A stretch of DNA of 64,000 bases from the NCBI GenBank assembly GCA_036480335.1, contig JAZGGH010000051.1, forward strand, positions 1 to 64,000, given 5' to 3'. Shown piece after piece: positions 53,804-62,136 of the stretch. Numbering within the stretch: position 1 is the stretch's first letter; each line of letters begins with the position of its first letter. Source of the stretch: JAZGER01 sp036480335 (GTDB lineage Bacteria > Pseudomonadota > Gammaproteobacteria > DSM-19610). The notes beneath the pieces were generated by a model. It was not told where the DNA came from. It worked only from the letters and a program-made list of their open reading frames with translations, and did not search any database. A program made the position numbers and the translations under genes.

Positions 53804-54543
53804 AATGCCTGATTGTTGATGATGAAAACCTCGCCAGACAACGGCTGCTGCGATTGCTTGAAGAACTGGGACTCGTTGAGGATGTACTACAGGCCAGCAA
53901 TGGGGAACAAGCCATCCAACTGACACATACTGCGCAACCCGACATTATACTCATGGACATCCGTATGCCTGGCATGGATGGCATAGAAGCCGCGCGTCAT
54001 ATCAGCCAGATGGAAACATCACCCGCGATTATCTTCACCACCGCCTATGGTGATCACGCACTGCAAGCCTTCGAAACGCAGGCCGTCGATTACCTGCTCA
54101 AACCCATCGACAAAAAACGCCTCGCCCAAGCCTTAAACAAAGCAGCTCGACTGCAACCCTCACAACTCATCACATTATCAGAAAATCTGCCATCACAACG
54201 CAATCACCTGAGCGCCCGTGTTGGCGCCTCGATAAAACTGATACCGATTGAAGAAGTTCTCTATTTACATGCCGACAACAAATACACTGAAGTTGCGTCG
54301 GCAACCAGCAAACTGCTCATTGAAGAATCACTGACATCACTCGAAAAAGAATTTTCAGGTCTGTTTGTGCGTATTCATCGCAATGCCCTGGTTAAAAAAA
54401 CTGCTGTCTGCGGTTTACAAAAGACCCCAGATGGAAAACATCTAATCGAATTACAGGGCATAGGTATAAGCTTTGAAATCAGTCGGCGGATGTTGCCGGA
54501 AGTACGGAAATGGATGAAGCATTTAACTACAGCGGTAGAATAA
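53800..54543 (+). CDS. algR: LytTR response regulator, AlgR-like
   Basis: This 247-residue regulator has a receiver domain (KCLIVDDENLARQRLLRLLE, acceptor Asp in IILMDIRMPGMDG, LLKPIDKKRL) and a LytTR DNA-binding domain (VLYLHADNKYTEV, IHRNALVKK, and ISFEISRRMLPEVRKWM). It overlaps the sensor gene by four bases and forms a two-component system with it. In Pseudomonas algR is directly upstream of hemC; here about 3.3 kb of accessory DNA lies between. Confidence 0.92.
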   Translation: MKCLIVDDENLARQRLLRLLEELGLVEDVLQASNGEQAIQLTHTAQPDIILMDIRMPGMDGIEAARHISQMETSPAIIFTTAYGDHALQAFETQAVDYLLKPIDKKRLAQALNKAARLQPSQLITLSENLPSQRNHLSARVGASIKLIPIEEVLYLHADNKYTEVASATSKLLIEESLTSLEKEFSGLFVRIHRNALVKKTAVCGLQKTPDGKHLIELQGIGISFEISRRMLPEVRKWMKHLTTAVE

Positions 54544-54604
54544 AAATTCATAGGAACATTGATCGATGTCTGACCCCATACCAGGCATCATAAGTATTAT
54601 TTTT

Positions 54605-54820
54605 TTATGTCGGATAAGGCTCTAGATCTGGATGCTGAATAACAATTTTCCTTATAGCCTCGATGTAAATATCAGCAATAACCGACATAAGAATTTCTTT
54701 TAACTGCTCTTTTTCTTCTATCGCACTTATTCTTTCAGCGACTAACAAAGCCTCGTCCAGACTGTGCTGGCAAGTTAGAAGGCTTGCCAGCATTTCTTTA
54801 GCTTCAGAGTTATTCATCAC
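54605..54820 (-). CDS. Small helical protein of unknown function
   Basis: This 71-residue acidic protein is almost entirely predicted helix (EAKEMLASLLTCQHSLDEAL, then ISAIEEKEQLKEILMSVIAD). No signal peptide, membrane helix or known motif is seen. A weak AGGA precedes the start. I cannot assign a family; it may be an accessory or foreign gene as it sits at the border of the insert between algR and hemC. Confidence 0.5.
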   Translation of the reverse strand: MMNNSEAKEMLASLLTCQHSLDEALLVAERISAIEEKEQLKEILMSVIADIYIEAIRKIVIQHPDLEPYPT

Positions 54821-54962
54821 GAAGTATCCTACTTATCCAGCAATTATCGATCAAGGTCCATGCACATTGAACCTTTGAATTACCAAGGGCTAAACGCTTT
54901 GCGTAAATTGCTATTCTTATGCTTGTACTTACTTTACTTAAAGAATAAAATCAAGGCGGCTG

Positions 54963-55054
54963 CCTGTCTCGGCAGTGATACTCTTCTTCCAACCCACTAC
55001 AGTGCCTCTTCAATATTCGCATCAAGGTAGCCACCGTACATATCCAGCGTTGAG
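54963..55054 (-). pseudogene. Decayed C-terminal fragment of a second thioredoxin-like gene
   Basis: This 92-base stretch aligns with the 3' end of the thioredoxin-like gene at 57207-57295. A core of 44 bases (55004-55047) has only three differences; the minus-strand translation reads TLDMYGGYLDANIEEA in both. Then the frame is broken by a stop and a shift, after which EEEYHCRDR resembles the parent tail. The rest of the second copy is not found, so it is a relic of duplication or recombination. Confidence 0.7.
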
Positions 55055-55171
55055 ACAGTCACTTGCCCGTTGGATTGCCGATGCGATAAACGGAAAAGTC
55101 CTGGTTGCGGAATCATATCGGCATCACAACAGCACCCAGCTCGTCCCTGCGGGCTAAATGGAGTCAAGATT

Positions 55172-56014
55172 TTGAAAGACATGTTCGTTTTTTTGATGTG
55201 TACAATAATTCTATCAGCGTGCAAGCATCAATCAGATGACGACGATGTATCGAATCTTCTAGCGCAGAATTTAAGTGGTACGTGGTTAAACTCTGCCGAG
55301 ATTGAAGTATATGACATTTCAACAAGAGATTACTTGTACACGTTTTTCGAAGCGCGAACGTATATATTTCAGGACTCAGGAGGATTTGTAGAAATCAGTA
55401 ATTGCGCAAGCTTTGGAGAAACTGACTATCTTGCTACAAAAACTGTCGATTCTTTAAGTTTCGACTCTTCTGGCGAAGCAATATTCACGCTCATAGAAAA
55501 TGGTCAACTTGTTCGTAAAAAGGAAGGCGTGACTCCTCCCGGGCAAAATACGCTTTGGAAACTTAGAAGCACATTATCAAAGGTTTCTAATGAAATAACG
55601 GTCGATAACGGCGCTCTTGAACTCATTGGCCCTATATCTGTTGCAGAGCATGATCATGTTTGTGTTGGCCAGAACATATTCAGTACGGGCGATGATTCAA
55701 CGTACTATATTTCCGTTCCTTTCGATACGGGCAAGATATCTCTGCAATTCAGGCTAAGTGCTCCATTGATGACTGGAAGTCATGAATTTGTACGTTTCTC
55801 TGATATAGGTGTTTTTTCTGGGTTTTCTATTGCGTCAAATTCAGATCAATTTTTGCTAGCGACAGGAACGCATTGGTTGTTGCCGGACTCTGCAAATATT
55901 GAGATAACGGACTCTAGCGTGGATAACATAGAGGGTAGCTTCTCGTTTATTGGGATTGGTGGTGAAAATTACAGTGGTTCATTCCAGTTGAATCCAATTG
56001 ATAAACCGCTCTAA
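55172..56014 (+). CDS. Orphan lipoprotein
   Basis: This 280-residue protein has a lipoprotein signal (KDMFVFLMCTIILSACKHQ, lipobox LSAC). A TTG at 55172 is well placed after GGAG; an ATG at 55181 is the alternative. The mature protein is beta-rich with no clear repeats: GTWLNSAEIEVYDI is followed by TYIFQDSGGFVEIS. The Asp-rich sequence after the Cys (SDDDDV) may favour outer-membrane retention or export. I do not recognise the family. It sits in the accessory insert and is the only intact larger gene on its plus strand. Confidence 0.7.
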   Translation: MKDMFVFLMCTIILSACKHQSDDDDVSNLLAQNLSGTWLNSAEIEVYDISTRDYLYTFFEARTYIFQDSGGFVEISNCASFGETDYLATKTVDSLSFDSSGEAIFTLIENGQLVRKKEGVTPPGQNTLWKLRSTLSKVSNEITVDNGALELIGPISVAEHDHVCVGQNIFSTGDDSTYYISVPFDTGKISLQFRLSAPLMTGSHEFVRFSDIGVFSGFSIASNSDQFLLATGTHWLLPDSANIEITDSSVDNIEGSFSFIGIGGENYSGSFQLNPIDKPL

Positions 56015-56075
56015 CGAGCGCTTGCGCAAGGACAGAATACAACTACTTTCACTCTACTCTGACCCAAATATCGCT

Positions 56076-56895
56076 TTATTGACCTACTTTAAGCCGGCCG
56101 CCCTTGCCAAGTCCACCCTTAACAGTCTGTGCCTTGTAGTTACGCAGAGCCTCGACCATTTGATTATAGGAATCGGCAAATGATGCAGTGATGACCTTAC
56201 CCTCTGGTGTTTTTGAGAACCCACCCAGGCTACCCCAGGCACGCCCGATAACATTAAAGTCAAAATTCCTGGCATTACCCACTGCCGCAGAAACCTGTAC
56301 CCCAGAGCGATTATCTATCAATAATAATGTAGTCGCTGCTTCATTAGACTTTAACCCCCTGCCACACTGTTCAATAGCCTGCCAGTTCTACCACCCAACA
56401 GGCCACCTAGAGAACCGGTGATGCCGCCTGTGCCTTTGTCTGAAAACTGGATACTTGGATTCAAGGTGTAGTCAGCGGCAACCATTTGGCCTTTCCCAAA
56501 ACTGCTACCTGAGCGTATTTCTCCTGCCTGTTCCAGCCTACGCTCCTGCTTCATATTGTGCATGGCGCGGCCACGCTCAACCACCACAAAACAATTTGAC
56601 TGCTGGATCATCGTACGCAAGACTGGCACCGTACTGCCGAGACTTGGATAGCGTCTGTAATATGCATGCCACCAGGGTGCAGACCTGTCTTCCACAACAG
56701 CCAAAGTCCCTAAGGTTTCATTACAGCTCGCCAACGATTTGTTAGCACCTGCTGCTGTTCCTCCAGCAGCTCCTCCCGTCGTCGTCAACCCCGAGGCGCC
56801 ACCTAATTTTGGCATAGTGCCATCACAACCAGCCAATGCTAGCAACAAGACAGAGGAAATAACGGTGAATGATAGGCAGTTTTTATCTTCATCAT
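56076..56895 (-). pseudogene. CsgG-like lipoprotein gene with two homopolymer frameshifts
   Basis: A perfect start region exists at 56895 (AGGAG, seven bases, then ATGATG). Reading needs one extra A in the AAAAA run (56880-56884) to give MMKIKNCLSFTVISSVLLLA and lipobox LAGC. It then runs through NCFVVVERGRAMHNMKQERR, a CsgG/HfaB-type region. One extra G in the GGGGG run (56355-56359) is needed to join the C-terminal part (NVIGRAWGSLGGFSKTPEG) ending at 56076. Both shifts are six-to-five homopolymer losses. As sequenced, no full-length protein is made. Two shifts make a sequencing error less likely but do not exclude it. Confidence 0.78.
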
Positions 56896-57185
56896 TATAA
56901 CTCCTGATTAATAGACTTAAGAACCTCCGATCAGTCCATGAAATGGATTTGCTCTCAGCATGGTTAGCTTTTGTGTCCTACATGACGACTATTTCATCTA
57001 GAATTAATCAGAGGCTCCATCATAATTATAGAACCTATTTCTAATTTTTCTTGCTACTTAAAAATATCTCTTAAGGAGGTGAACTCCGTCTCCTGAAATA
57101 TTGAAAATAGACATCGTGTTAATTAAACATTTAATCCTGATATGTCAGCATCAAAGGGCGGTTGCGATCGAATCAATGAACACAT
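56896..57185. other. Non-coding gap in the accessory insert
   Basis: No credible gene is seen. AAGGAGGTGA at 57073-57082 is a perfect complement to the 3' end of 16S rRNA but no start codon follows at a useful distance. It overlaps a short hairpin (GGAG..CTCC) and is likely fortuitous. Confidence 0.5.
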
Positions 57186-57740
57186 TCAGTCCGGAAATAT
57201 CACTTCCCTGTCGTGACAGCGATACCTGTCTTCCAGCTCTAAACGCGCCTCTTCAATATTGGCATCAAGATAGCCGCCGTACATATCCAGGGTATTGATC
57301 CCGACCATGCGTTCTGCCAGTTCTTTGCCCTTGTCATTCACAAACAGGACGGTAGGTGTTACAAACACCCGATAACGACGAGCAAATTGTTTAACGGTGA
57401 GCCTCTTGCCATCAAATCCGGTAATGTTCCGTGCACTATCCAGACTGACCTGGCGAATAATCACCCGTTCATCATAATCCCGATTACGCAACATAGGCTT
57501 GAGGAAGTTTTCTTCCAGGCTTTCGCAGAACTCGCAATAACTGGCTGAAAATTCCAGTAATATCGGCATGCACTGCCGACGCACACGGCTGCCTGTTTTC
57601 TGTAAATTGTCCACAGACTGCAGGATAACGAAGGGCAAATCTTCCTCTGTATCTGCACTGACTGAGACGATGCCATACATCACCGGCAGCAGAAAAATGA
57701 CCGGCCACAGCAATTTGCGCTTGAAACCACCTTGCTTCAC
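57186..57740 (-). CDS. Secreted thioredoxin-like protein
   Basis: This 184-residue protein has a signal peptide (KLLWPVIFLLPVMYGIVSVSA) and a thioredoxin fold. The active site is CEFC in ASYCEFCESLEENFLKP, and cis-Pro is in RVFVTPTVLFVNDKG. It should act in the periplasm as a thiol-disulfide or sulfur-handling protein; relatives include SoxW-type thioredoxins. The GTG at 57738-57740 is preceded by GGAG at eight bases. A decayed second copy of its tail lies at 54963. It is divergent from hemC. Confidence 0.85.
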   Translation of the reverse strand: MKQGGFKRKLLWPVIFLLPVMYGIVSVSADTEEDLPFVILQSVDNLQKTGSRVRRQCMPILLEFSASYCEFCESLEENFLKPMLRNRDYDERVIIRQVSLDSARNITGFDGKRLTVKQFARRYRVFVTPTVLFVNDKGKELAERMVGINTLDMYGGYLDANIEEARLELEDRYRCHDREVIFPD

Positions 57741-57846
57741 TCGTTATGCTCCGTTATATCTCTAATTTCTGGGAGCCTCTATAATATCCTCTAAATATTA
57801 AGATGCGCCTTCAAGTATACCCATAAAAACAGGATTCACCGTTACT

Positions 57847-58773
57847 ATGTCTGATGTCTTGAAAATTGCGACTCGAAGCAGCCCTCTGGCCCTGTGGCAG
57901 GCAAACCATGTGCGCGACGCCTTATTGGCACGTCACTCTGATCTGCAAATTGAACTGGTCACCATGAAAACCCAGGGTGATAAAATCCTCGATACGCCAC
58001 TCGCCAAAGTGGGTGGTAAGGGGTTATTCGTCAAGGAACTGGAGACAGGCATGCTCGAAGGTCGTGCTGATATAGCAGTGCATTCGATGAAAGATGTGCC
58101 TATCGATTTTCCGGAGGGTCTGGGGCTGGCAGTCATATTGCCACGTGAGGATCCACGCGATGCCTTTATCTCGAACCAGTGGTCTTCGCTGGCTGATCTG
58201 CCTCAGGGCTCCAGCATTGGCACCTCCAGCCTGCGTCGGCAATGTCAGTTGACGGCCATGCGCCCTGATCTGAAAATTCTGAATTTACGCGGCAATGTGA
58301 ACACTCGTCTTGGCAAACTGGATAACGGTGATTATGACGCCATTATGCTGGCCGCAGCCGGAATGCAACGCATGGGCTGGGATGAGCGTATTACTGAACT
58401 GATGCAACCCGAACACTTTATACCGGCCATTGGCCAGGGTGCAATTGGTATTGAATGTCGTAATGACGACTCACGAGTACTGGAATTGATCAGTGACTTG
58501 AATGATGACACGACAGCTCTGCGTTTACGCGCCGAACGCGCGCTCAACGCAGGACTGAACGGTGGTTGCCAGGTGCCGATCGGCGGCTATGCCGAACTTG
58601 ATCATGGTGTGATTGTGCTGCGCGGTATGGTCGGACGACCGGATGGTAGCGAACAGGTTGATGGTGTTATCAGCGGTCGACCAGAAGATGCAGAAGAACT
58701 GGGACGTGTACTGGCAGAAGATTTGTTATCTCGTGGTGCCAAAGAAATACTCGCCGAGGTGTTTGGGGATTAA
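57847..58773 (+). CDS. hemC: Hydroxymethylbilane synthase
   Basis: This 308-residue enzyme polymerises four porphobilinogens. KIATRSSPLALWQANHVRDA starts the family, KDVPIDFPEGL and RRQCQLTAMRPDLKILNLRG are active-site segments, and the cofactor-attaching Cys lies in LNGGCQVPIGGYA. It is the first gene of hemC-hemD-hemX-hemY and diverges from the thioredoxin-like gene. Confidence 0.97.
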   Translation: MSDVLKIATRSSPLALWQANHVRDALLARHSDLQIELVTMKTQGDKILDTPLAKVGGKGLFVKELETGMLEGRADIAVHSMKDVPIDFPEGLGLAVILPREDPRDAFISNQWSSLADLPQGSSIGTSSLRRQCQLTAMRPDLKILNLRGNVNTRLGKLDNGDYDAIMLAAAGMQRMGWDERITELMQPEHFIPAIGQGAIGIECRNDDSRVLELISDLNDDTTALRLRAERALNAGLNGGCQVPIGGYAELDHGVIVLRGMVGRPDGSEQVDGVISGRPEDAEELGRVLAEDLLSRGAKEILAEVFGD

Positions 58774-59575
58774 TACATTCACCTCCAGGCCTGGGCCACT
58801 GACTGGCCAGACCGTGCTGGTTACTCGTCCGGCACATCAGGCTGAAGTACTTGCTCAACAGATAGAAGCGGCTGGCGGCAAGGCATTACGGTTTCCGGTC
58901 CTGGCTGTTGAACCCGTTACCATTAGCGCGCCAGATTTAAGCCTGATAAAGGAGCTTGATCAGTATGACTGGGCCATCTTTATCAGTGTGAATGCGGTTG
59001 ATTTCGGGCTGCTTGCAGTCAGGGATATCTGCGACTGGCCTGATAAGGTAAAAATTGCGGTCATCGGCAAAAGTTCTGCGGCGGCGGTAGAACAGGCAGG
59101 ATTATTCGTCGATGCCTGCCCGGCAGAACAGTTCAGCAGCGAAGGCCTACTGGCATTAATCGAAATGCAGCAGGTTGCTGGCCAGAAAATCATTATCTTC
59201 CGGGGTGTTGGTGGTCGTGACCTGCTAGCAGACAGTCTGCGAAATCGCGGGGCTACGGTCGATGTTTTTTCCAGCTATTGTCGCGTAAAACCCGATTCTG
59301 ATCCAGAAATAATTAGACTTTCCGGGCGCTATAAAAACATAAATAGCATACAAATCAATAGTATAGAAAGCCTTGAAAACCTTTGTGAGATGATCGGCAA
59401 TGATCAATCCGAGTGGCTGTATAATACCCCTCTCGTGGTTGTTAGCCCCAGAATTGTTGACCGGGCCAGGACGCTTGGCTTCAAAAATACAATCCGGGTC
59501 GCGGACAGCGCGATGAATGATGCGGTTATGCAAGCGCTAATAGCCATGGCTACGCCAGGCCACCAAACTGAATAA
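58763..59575 (+). CDS. hemD: Uroporphyrinogen-III synthase
   Basis: This protein of about 270 residues cyclises hydroxymethylbilane with inversion of ring D. HemD is poorly conserved, but GQTVLVTRPAHQAEVLAQQI, IFISVNAVDFGL and AVIGKSSAAAVEQAG are typical. No ATG is found near the expected start. TTG at 58763 inside the hemC end (11-base overlap) is the best candidate. Its position between hemC and hemX supports the call. Confidence 0.87.
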   Translation: MGINTFTSRPGPLTGQTVLVTRPAHQAEVLAQQIEAAGGKALRFPVLAVEPVTISAPDLSLIKELDQYDWAIFISVNAVDFGLLAVRDICDWPDKVKIAVIGKSSAAAVEQAGLFVDACPAEQFSSEGLLALIEMQQVAGQKIIIFRGVGGRDLLADSLRNRGATVDVFSSYCRVKPDSDPEIIRLSGRYKNINSIQINSIESLENLCEMIGNDQSEWLYNTPLVVVSPRIVDRARTLGFKNTIRVADSAMNDAVMQALIAMATPGHQTE

Positions 59576-59585
59576 GGTAAACACA

Positions 59586-60812
59586 ATGAGTGAATCCGCC
59601 CAGGATAACCGACAAAATACTGCGCCAGAAACTGATACTGAAATGCCAAACGAAACTGAAACCGTTAGCGCAGAAAAACCTGCAGCAAAACGCAGTGGTG
59701 CAACTACCTGGCTGGCACTGCTGGCCTTCCTGCTATCCCTGGCGGCTGCCGGTGGCGCAGGCTATCTATGGACCTTGCAACAACAGGCACAAAAATCTCA
59801 ATCAAGCATCCAGAAGAAGCAGGCACAGTTATTAAGTCAGGTAGAAGAAGAAATGGCTCAGGTCGGTTCATCGGTTTCCCAGATTCGCTCGGGAATCGAA
59901 CAAATGCAGACCGAAGAAGGGCCAGATCCTGTGGTTACTGCTTTGCAACAACAGCTCGTCCAGTTAACAGAACAGCAACAGGGGCAAAATCAGCATATCG
60001 AATCCCTGTCGACACTCATCAGCCGTAGCGGTAGCGACTGGACGCTTGCTGAAATCGAATATTTACTGCGCATGGCTAACCAGCGCCTGCAACTGTTTCA
60101 CGATAAAGACTCAGCCATGGTTGCCCTGTCGAGTGCTGATAATCAATTACAGGCGCTCGCCGATCCTCGCCTGCAGCCTGTCAGACAACAAATTGCCCGC
60201 GACCTGGACAGCCTGAAATCTGTACCGGACACAGACCTGCCCGGGCTACTTGCTCGACTGAATGCACTACTGGAAAAAATAGAATCTTTACCTGTCACCC
60301 ATGATCACTTCAGCGATACAGAAAAAACCGGCGCAGTAAACACTGACACCGATCAGGAACAAGCTGAAAAACCGGACAATGCTGAAAGCTCCAGGACTGC
60401 CAATAACGAAAAAGCTGACTGGCGCTCACTTGAAGACTGGCAGGCGGTCCCCGTAAAAGTCTGGAACGAAATACGCGGCATGGTCACCATCCGTGAACTG
60501 GATTCCCCAGTCGCACCCATGCTACCCGCAGACAGTGAATATTTTCTCAAACAAAACCTGCGCTTACAGATTGAAGCTGCAAAACTGGCTGCCATGAGAA
60601 ACGACACGGTCTTTTTCACGGATGCACTGCAGACAAGTCGCAACTGGTTGACTAGCTATTTCAATACGGATGCAGCGACTGTTAACGCCTCTCTGGATAG
60701 CATTGATGAATTACTGTCAATCAATCTGCAGCCTGATCTACCCGATATATCCGGTTCTTTGCAGCAACTGCAGAAATTCACGAAAAGTAACAACATGGAT
60801 GCCAAACCATGA
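59586..60812 (+). CDS. hemX: HemX-like membrane protein
   Basis: This 408-residue protein has a polar acidic N-terminus, one membrane helix at about 38-62 (TTWLALLAFLLSLAAAGGAG), and a long periplasmic part with coiled coil (about 63-135). The conserved SDWTLAEIEYLLRMANQRLQ and RDTVFF-like (RNDTVFFTDALQTSRNWL) segments identify the HemX family, which was once annotated as uroporphyrin-III methyltransferase but lacks that fold. ATG at 59586. It overlaps hemY by four bases. Confidence 0.9.
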   Translation: MSESAQDNRQNTAPETDTEMPNETETVSAEKPAAKRSGATTWLALLAFLLSLAAAGGAGYLWTLQQQAQKSQSSIQKKQAQLLSQVEEEMAQVGSSVSQIRSGIEQMQTEEGPDPVVTALQQQLVQLTEQQQGQNQHIESLSTLISRSGSDWTLAEIEYLLRMANQRLQLFHDKDSAMVALSSADNQLQALADPRLQPVRQQIARDLDSLKSVPDTDLPGLLARLNALLEKIESLPVTHDHFSDTEKTGAVNTDTDQEQAEKPDNAESSRTANNEKADWRSLEDWQAVPVKVWNEIRGMVTIRELDSPVAPMLPADSEYFLKQNLRLQIEAAKLAAMRNDTVFFTDALQTSRNWLTSYFNTDAATVNASLDSIDELLSINLQPDLPDISGSLQQLQKFTKSNNMDAKP

Positions 60813-62029
60813 AATGGTTAATCTATGCCTTGCTAACACTGATATTGTCTGTCGGCTTTGGCCTCTTCGCTAAACCTGATCCCGGCTATATATTGATCGG
60901 CTATGGTAATTACAGCATTGAAATGACATTAACAATGTTGTTAGCGGGGCTATTTATTGCCTATTTTCTGTTGCGCTTTTTGAGCAGTCTGCTGCATACA
61001 CCCGGCAAAGTAAAAAACTGGAATGATGGTCGTATCGTTAGAAAAGATCTGAAGCGACTGAACAAGGGAATGACGCAGCTCATAGAAGGCAATGCTGGCA
61101 ACGCAGAACGCGACCTTCGAGTACTGGCATCAAAAACCGGCAAACCTCTGATTACTTATCTGGCCGCAGCACGTGCGGCACAACAACAGGGTGCGACTGA
61201 ACGCCGTGACCAATACCTTGAGCTGGCCACGCAGGAAATACCTAATGCCCATCTGGCGATTGATCTGTCACGTGCAGAAATGCAGATTTCACAAGGCGAA
61301 TATGTGGCAGCGGAAACAAACCTGCTTGAGCTGCGCAAACAGGTGCCACAACATAGTCAGGTTCTGAAAATGTTGGTTTCTATCTATCGTCAAAGCGGAA
61401 ACTGGCAGTCCCTGCACGAACTCCTGCCCGATGTCAGGCGCCACAAGTTGCTAGATGAAGAGGATATTCAACAATTATCTTTTAATGCCCTGCAGGCTGT
61501 CATGCAAACTGCTAACCTAACCACCATGCAGGATAGCTGGAACAGTCTGTCAAAAGCTGATCAGAAAAACACTCGACTTACTGTTATGTATGTCGAAAAC
61601 CTGCTCCGCATCGGCGCCTTTGAAGAAGCTGAAGCATTGATAGCTTCAGCACTGAAAACCCATTGGGATTCGAGACTGGCGGAACTGTTTGGCTACCTGC
61701 AACAAGGTGATGCCGCAAAACAACTGGCACAGGCTGAATCCTGGTTACTCAAGCACCCGGGAGACCCTTACCTGCTACTGACCAACGCCCGACTAAGCCT
61801 GCGTAACCAGTTATGGGGCAAGGCACGCAGCTATATTGACGCCTGTTTATCCATTGAGCCACTGGCTGAAGCTTACCAGTTACTCGGCATGTTGAGTGAA
61901 AAGACGCATGATGATGCCCTGGCACTGGAAGCCTACCGCAAAGGCATGCATTTATTAACGGGTGAATCAGTAAACAATCGGGATGTAATCGAAGGCAGTG
62001 CGGAACGCCTGCTCACAAATAAAGATTAA
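60809..62029 (+). CDS. hemY: HemY-type TPR membrane protein
   Basis: This 406-residue inner-membrane protein has two N-terminal membrane helices at about 2-20 and 40-62, then TPR repeats. The typical RKDLKRLNKGMTQLIEGNAG, TYLAAARAAQQQGATERRDQ and NLLELRKQVPQHSQVL follow. It belongs to the gammaproteobacterial HemY family (not the protoporphyrinogen oxidase). It is coupled to hemX. Confidence 0.9.
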   Translation: MKWLIYALLTLILSVGFGLFAKPDPGYILIGYGNYSIEMTLTMLLAGLFIAYFLLRFLSSLLHTPGKVKNWNDGRIVRKDLKRLNKGMTQLIEGNAGNAERDLRVLASKTGKPLITYLAAARAAQQQGATERRDQYLELATQEIPNAHLAIDLSRAEMQISQGEYVAAETNLLELRKQVPQHSQVLKMLVSIYRQSGNWQSLHELLPDVRRHKLLDEEDIQQLSFNALQAVMQTANLTTMQDSWNSLSKADQKNTRLTVMYVENLLRIGAFEEAEALIASALKTHWDSRLAELFGYLQQGDAAKQLAQAESWLLKHPGDPYLLLTNARLSLRNQLWGKARSYIDACLSIEPLAEAYQLLGMLSEKTHDDALALEAYRKGMHLLTGESVNNRDVIEGSAERLLTNKD

Positions 62030-62040
62030 TACCAGAAACA

Positions 62041-62123
62041 TAGCAGGTTGTTGAAAAAGTCTCAGGCGAACGCAAGACAAGGCAAAACTGACGAATGCCG
62101 CGAGGTTTTTCAACAACCTGCTA
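62041..62123. repeat. Inverted-repeat element copy 4, internally deleted
   Basis: The 83-bp element has perfect ends TAGCAGGTTGTTGAAAAA and TTTTTCAACAACCTGCTA. The interior keeps GTCTCAGGCGAACGCAAGACAAGGCAAAA from the left of the full element but lacks the middle. Both ends carry the same change (GGTTG/CAACC instead of GGCTG/CAGCC), preserving pairing. It lies between hemY and the chemoreceptor. Confidence 0.85.
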
Positions 62124-62136
62124 GAAAACTTACTGG

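Noticed and set aside
57073..57082. AAGGAGGTGA, a perfect anti-16S sequence
   Set aside because: No start codon lies 5-12 bases downstream on the plus strand; the next TTG is too far and its frame runs antisense into the thioredoxin-like gene.
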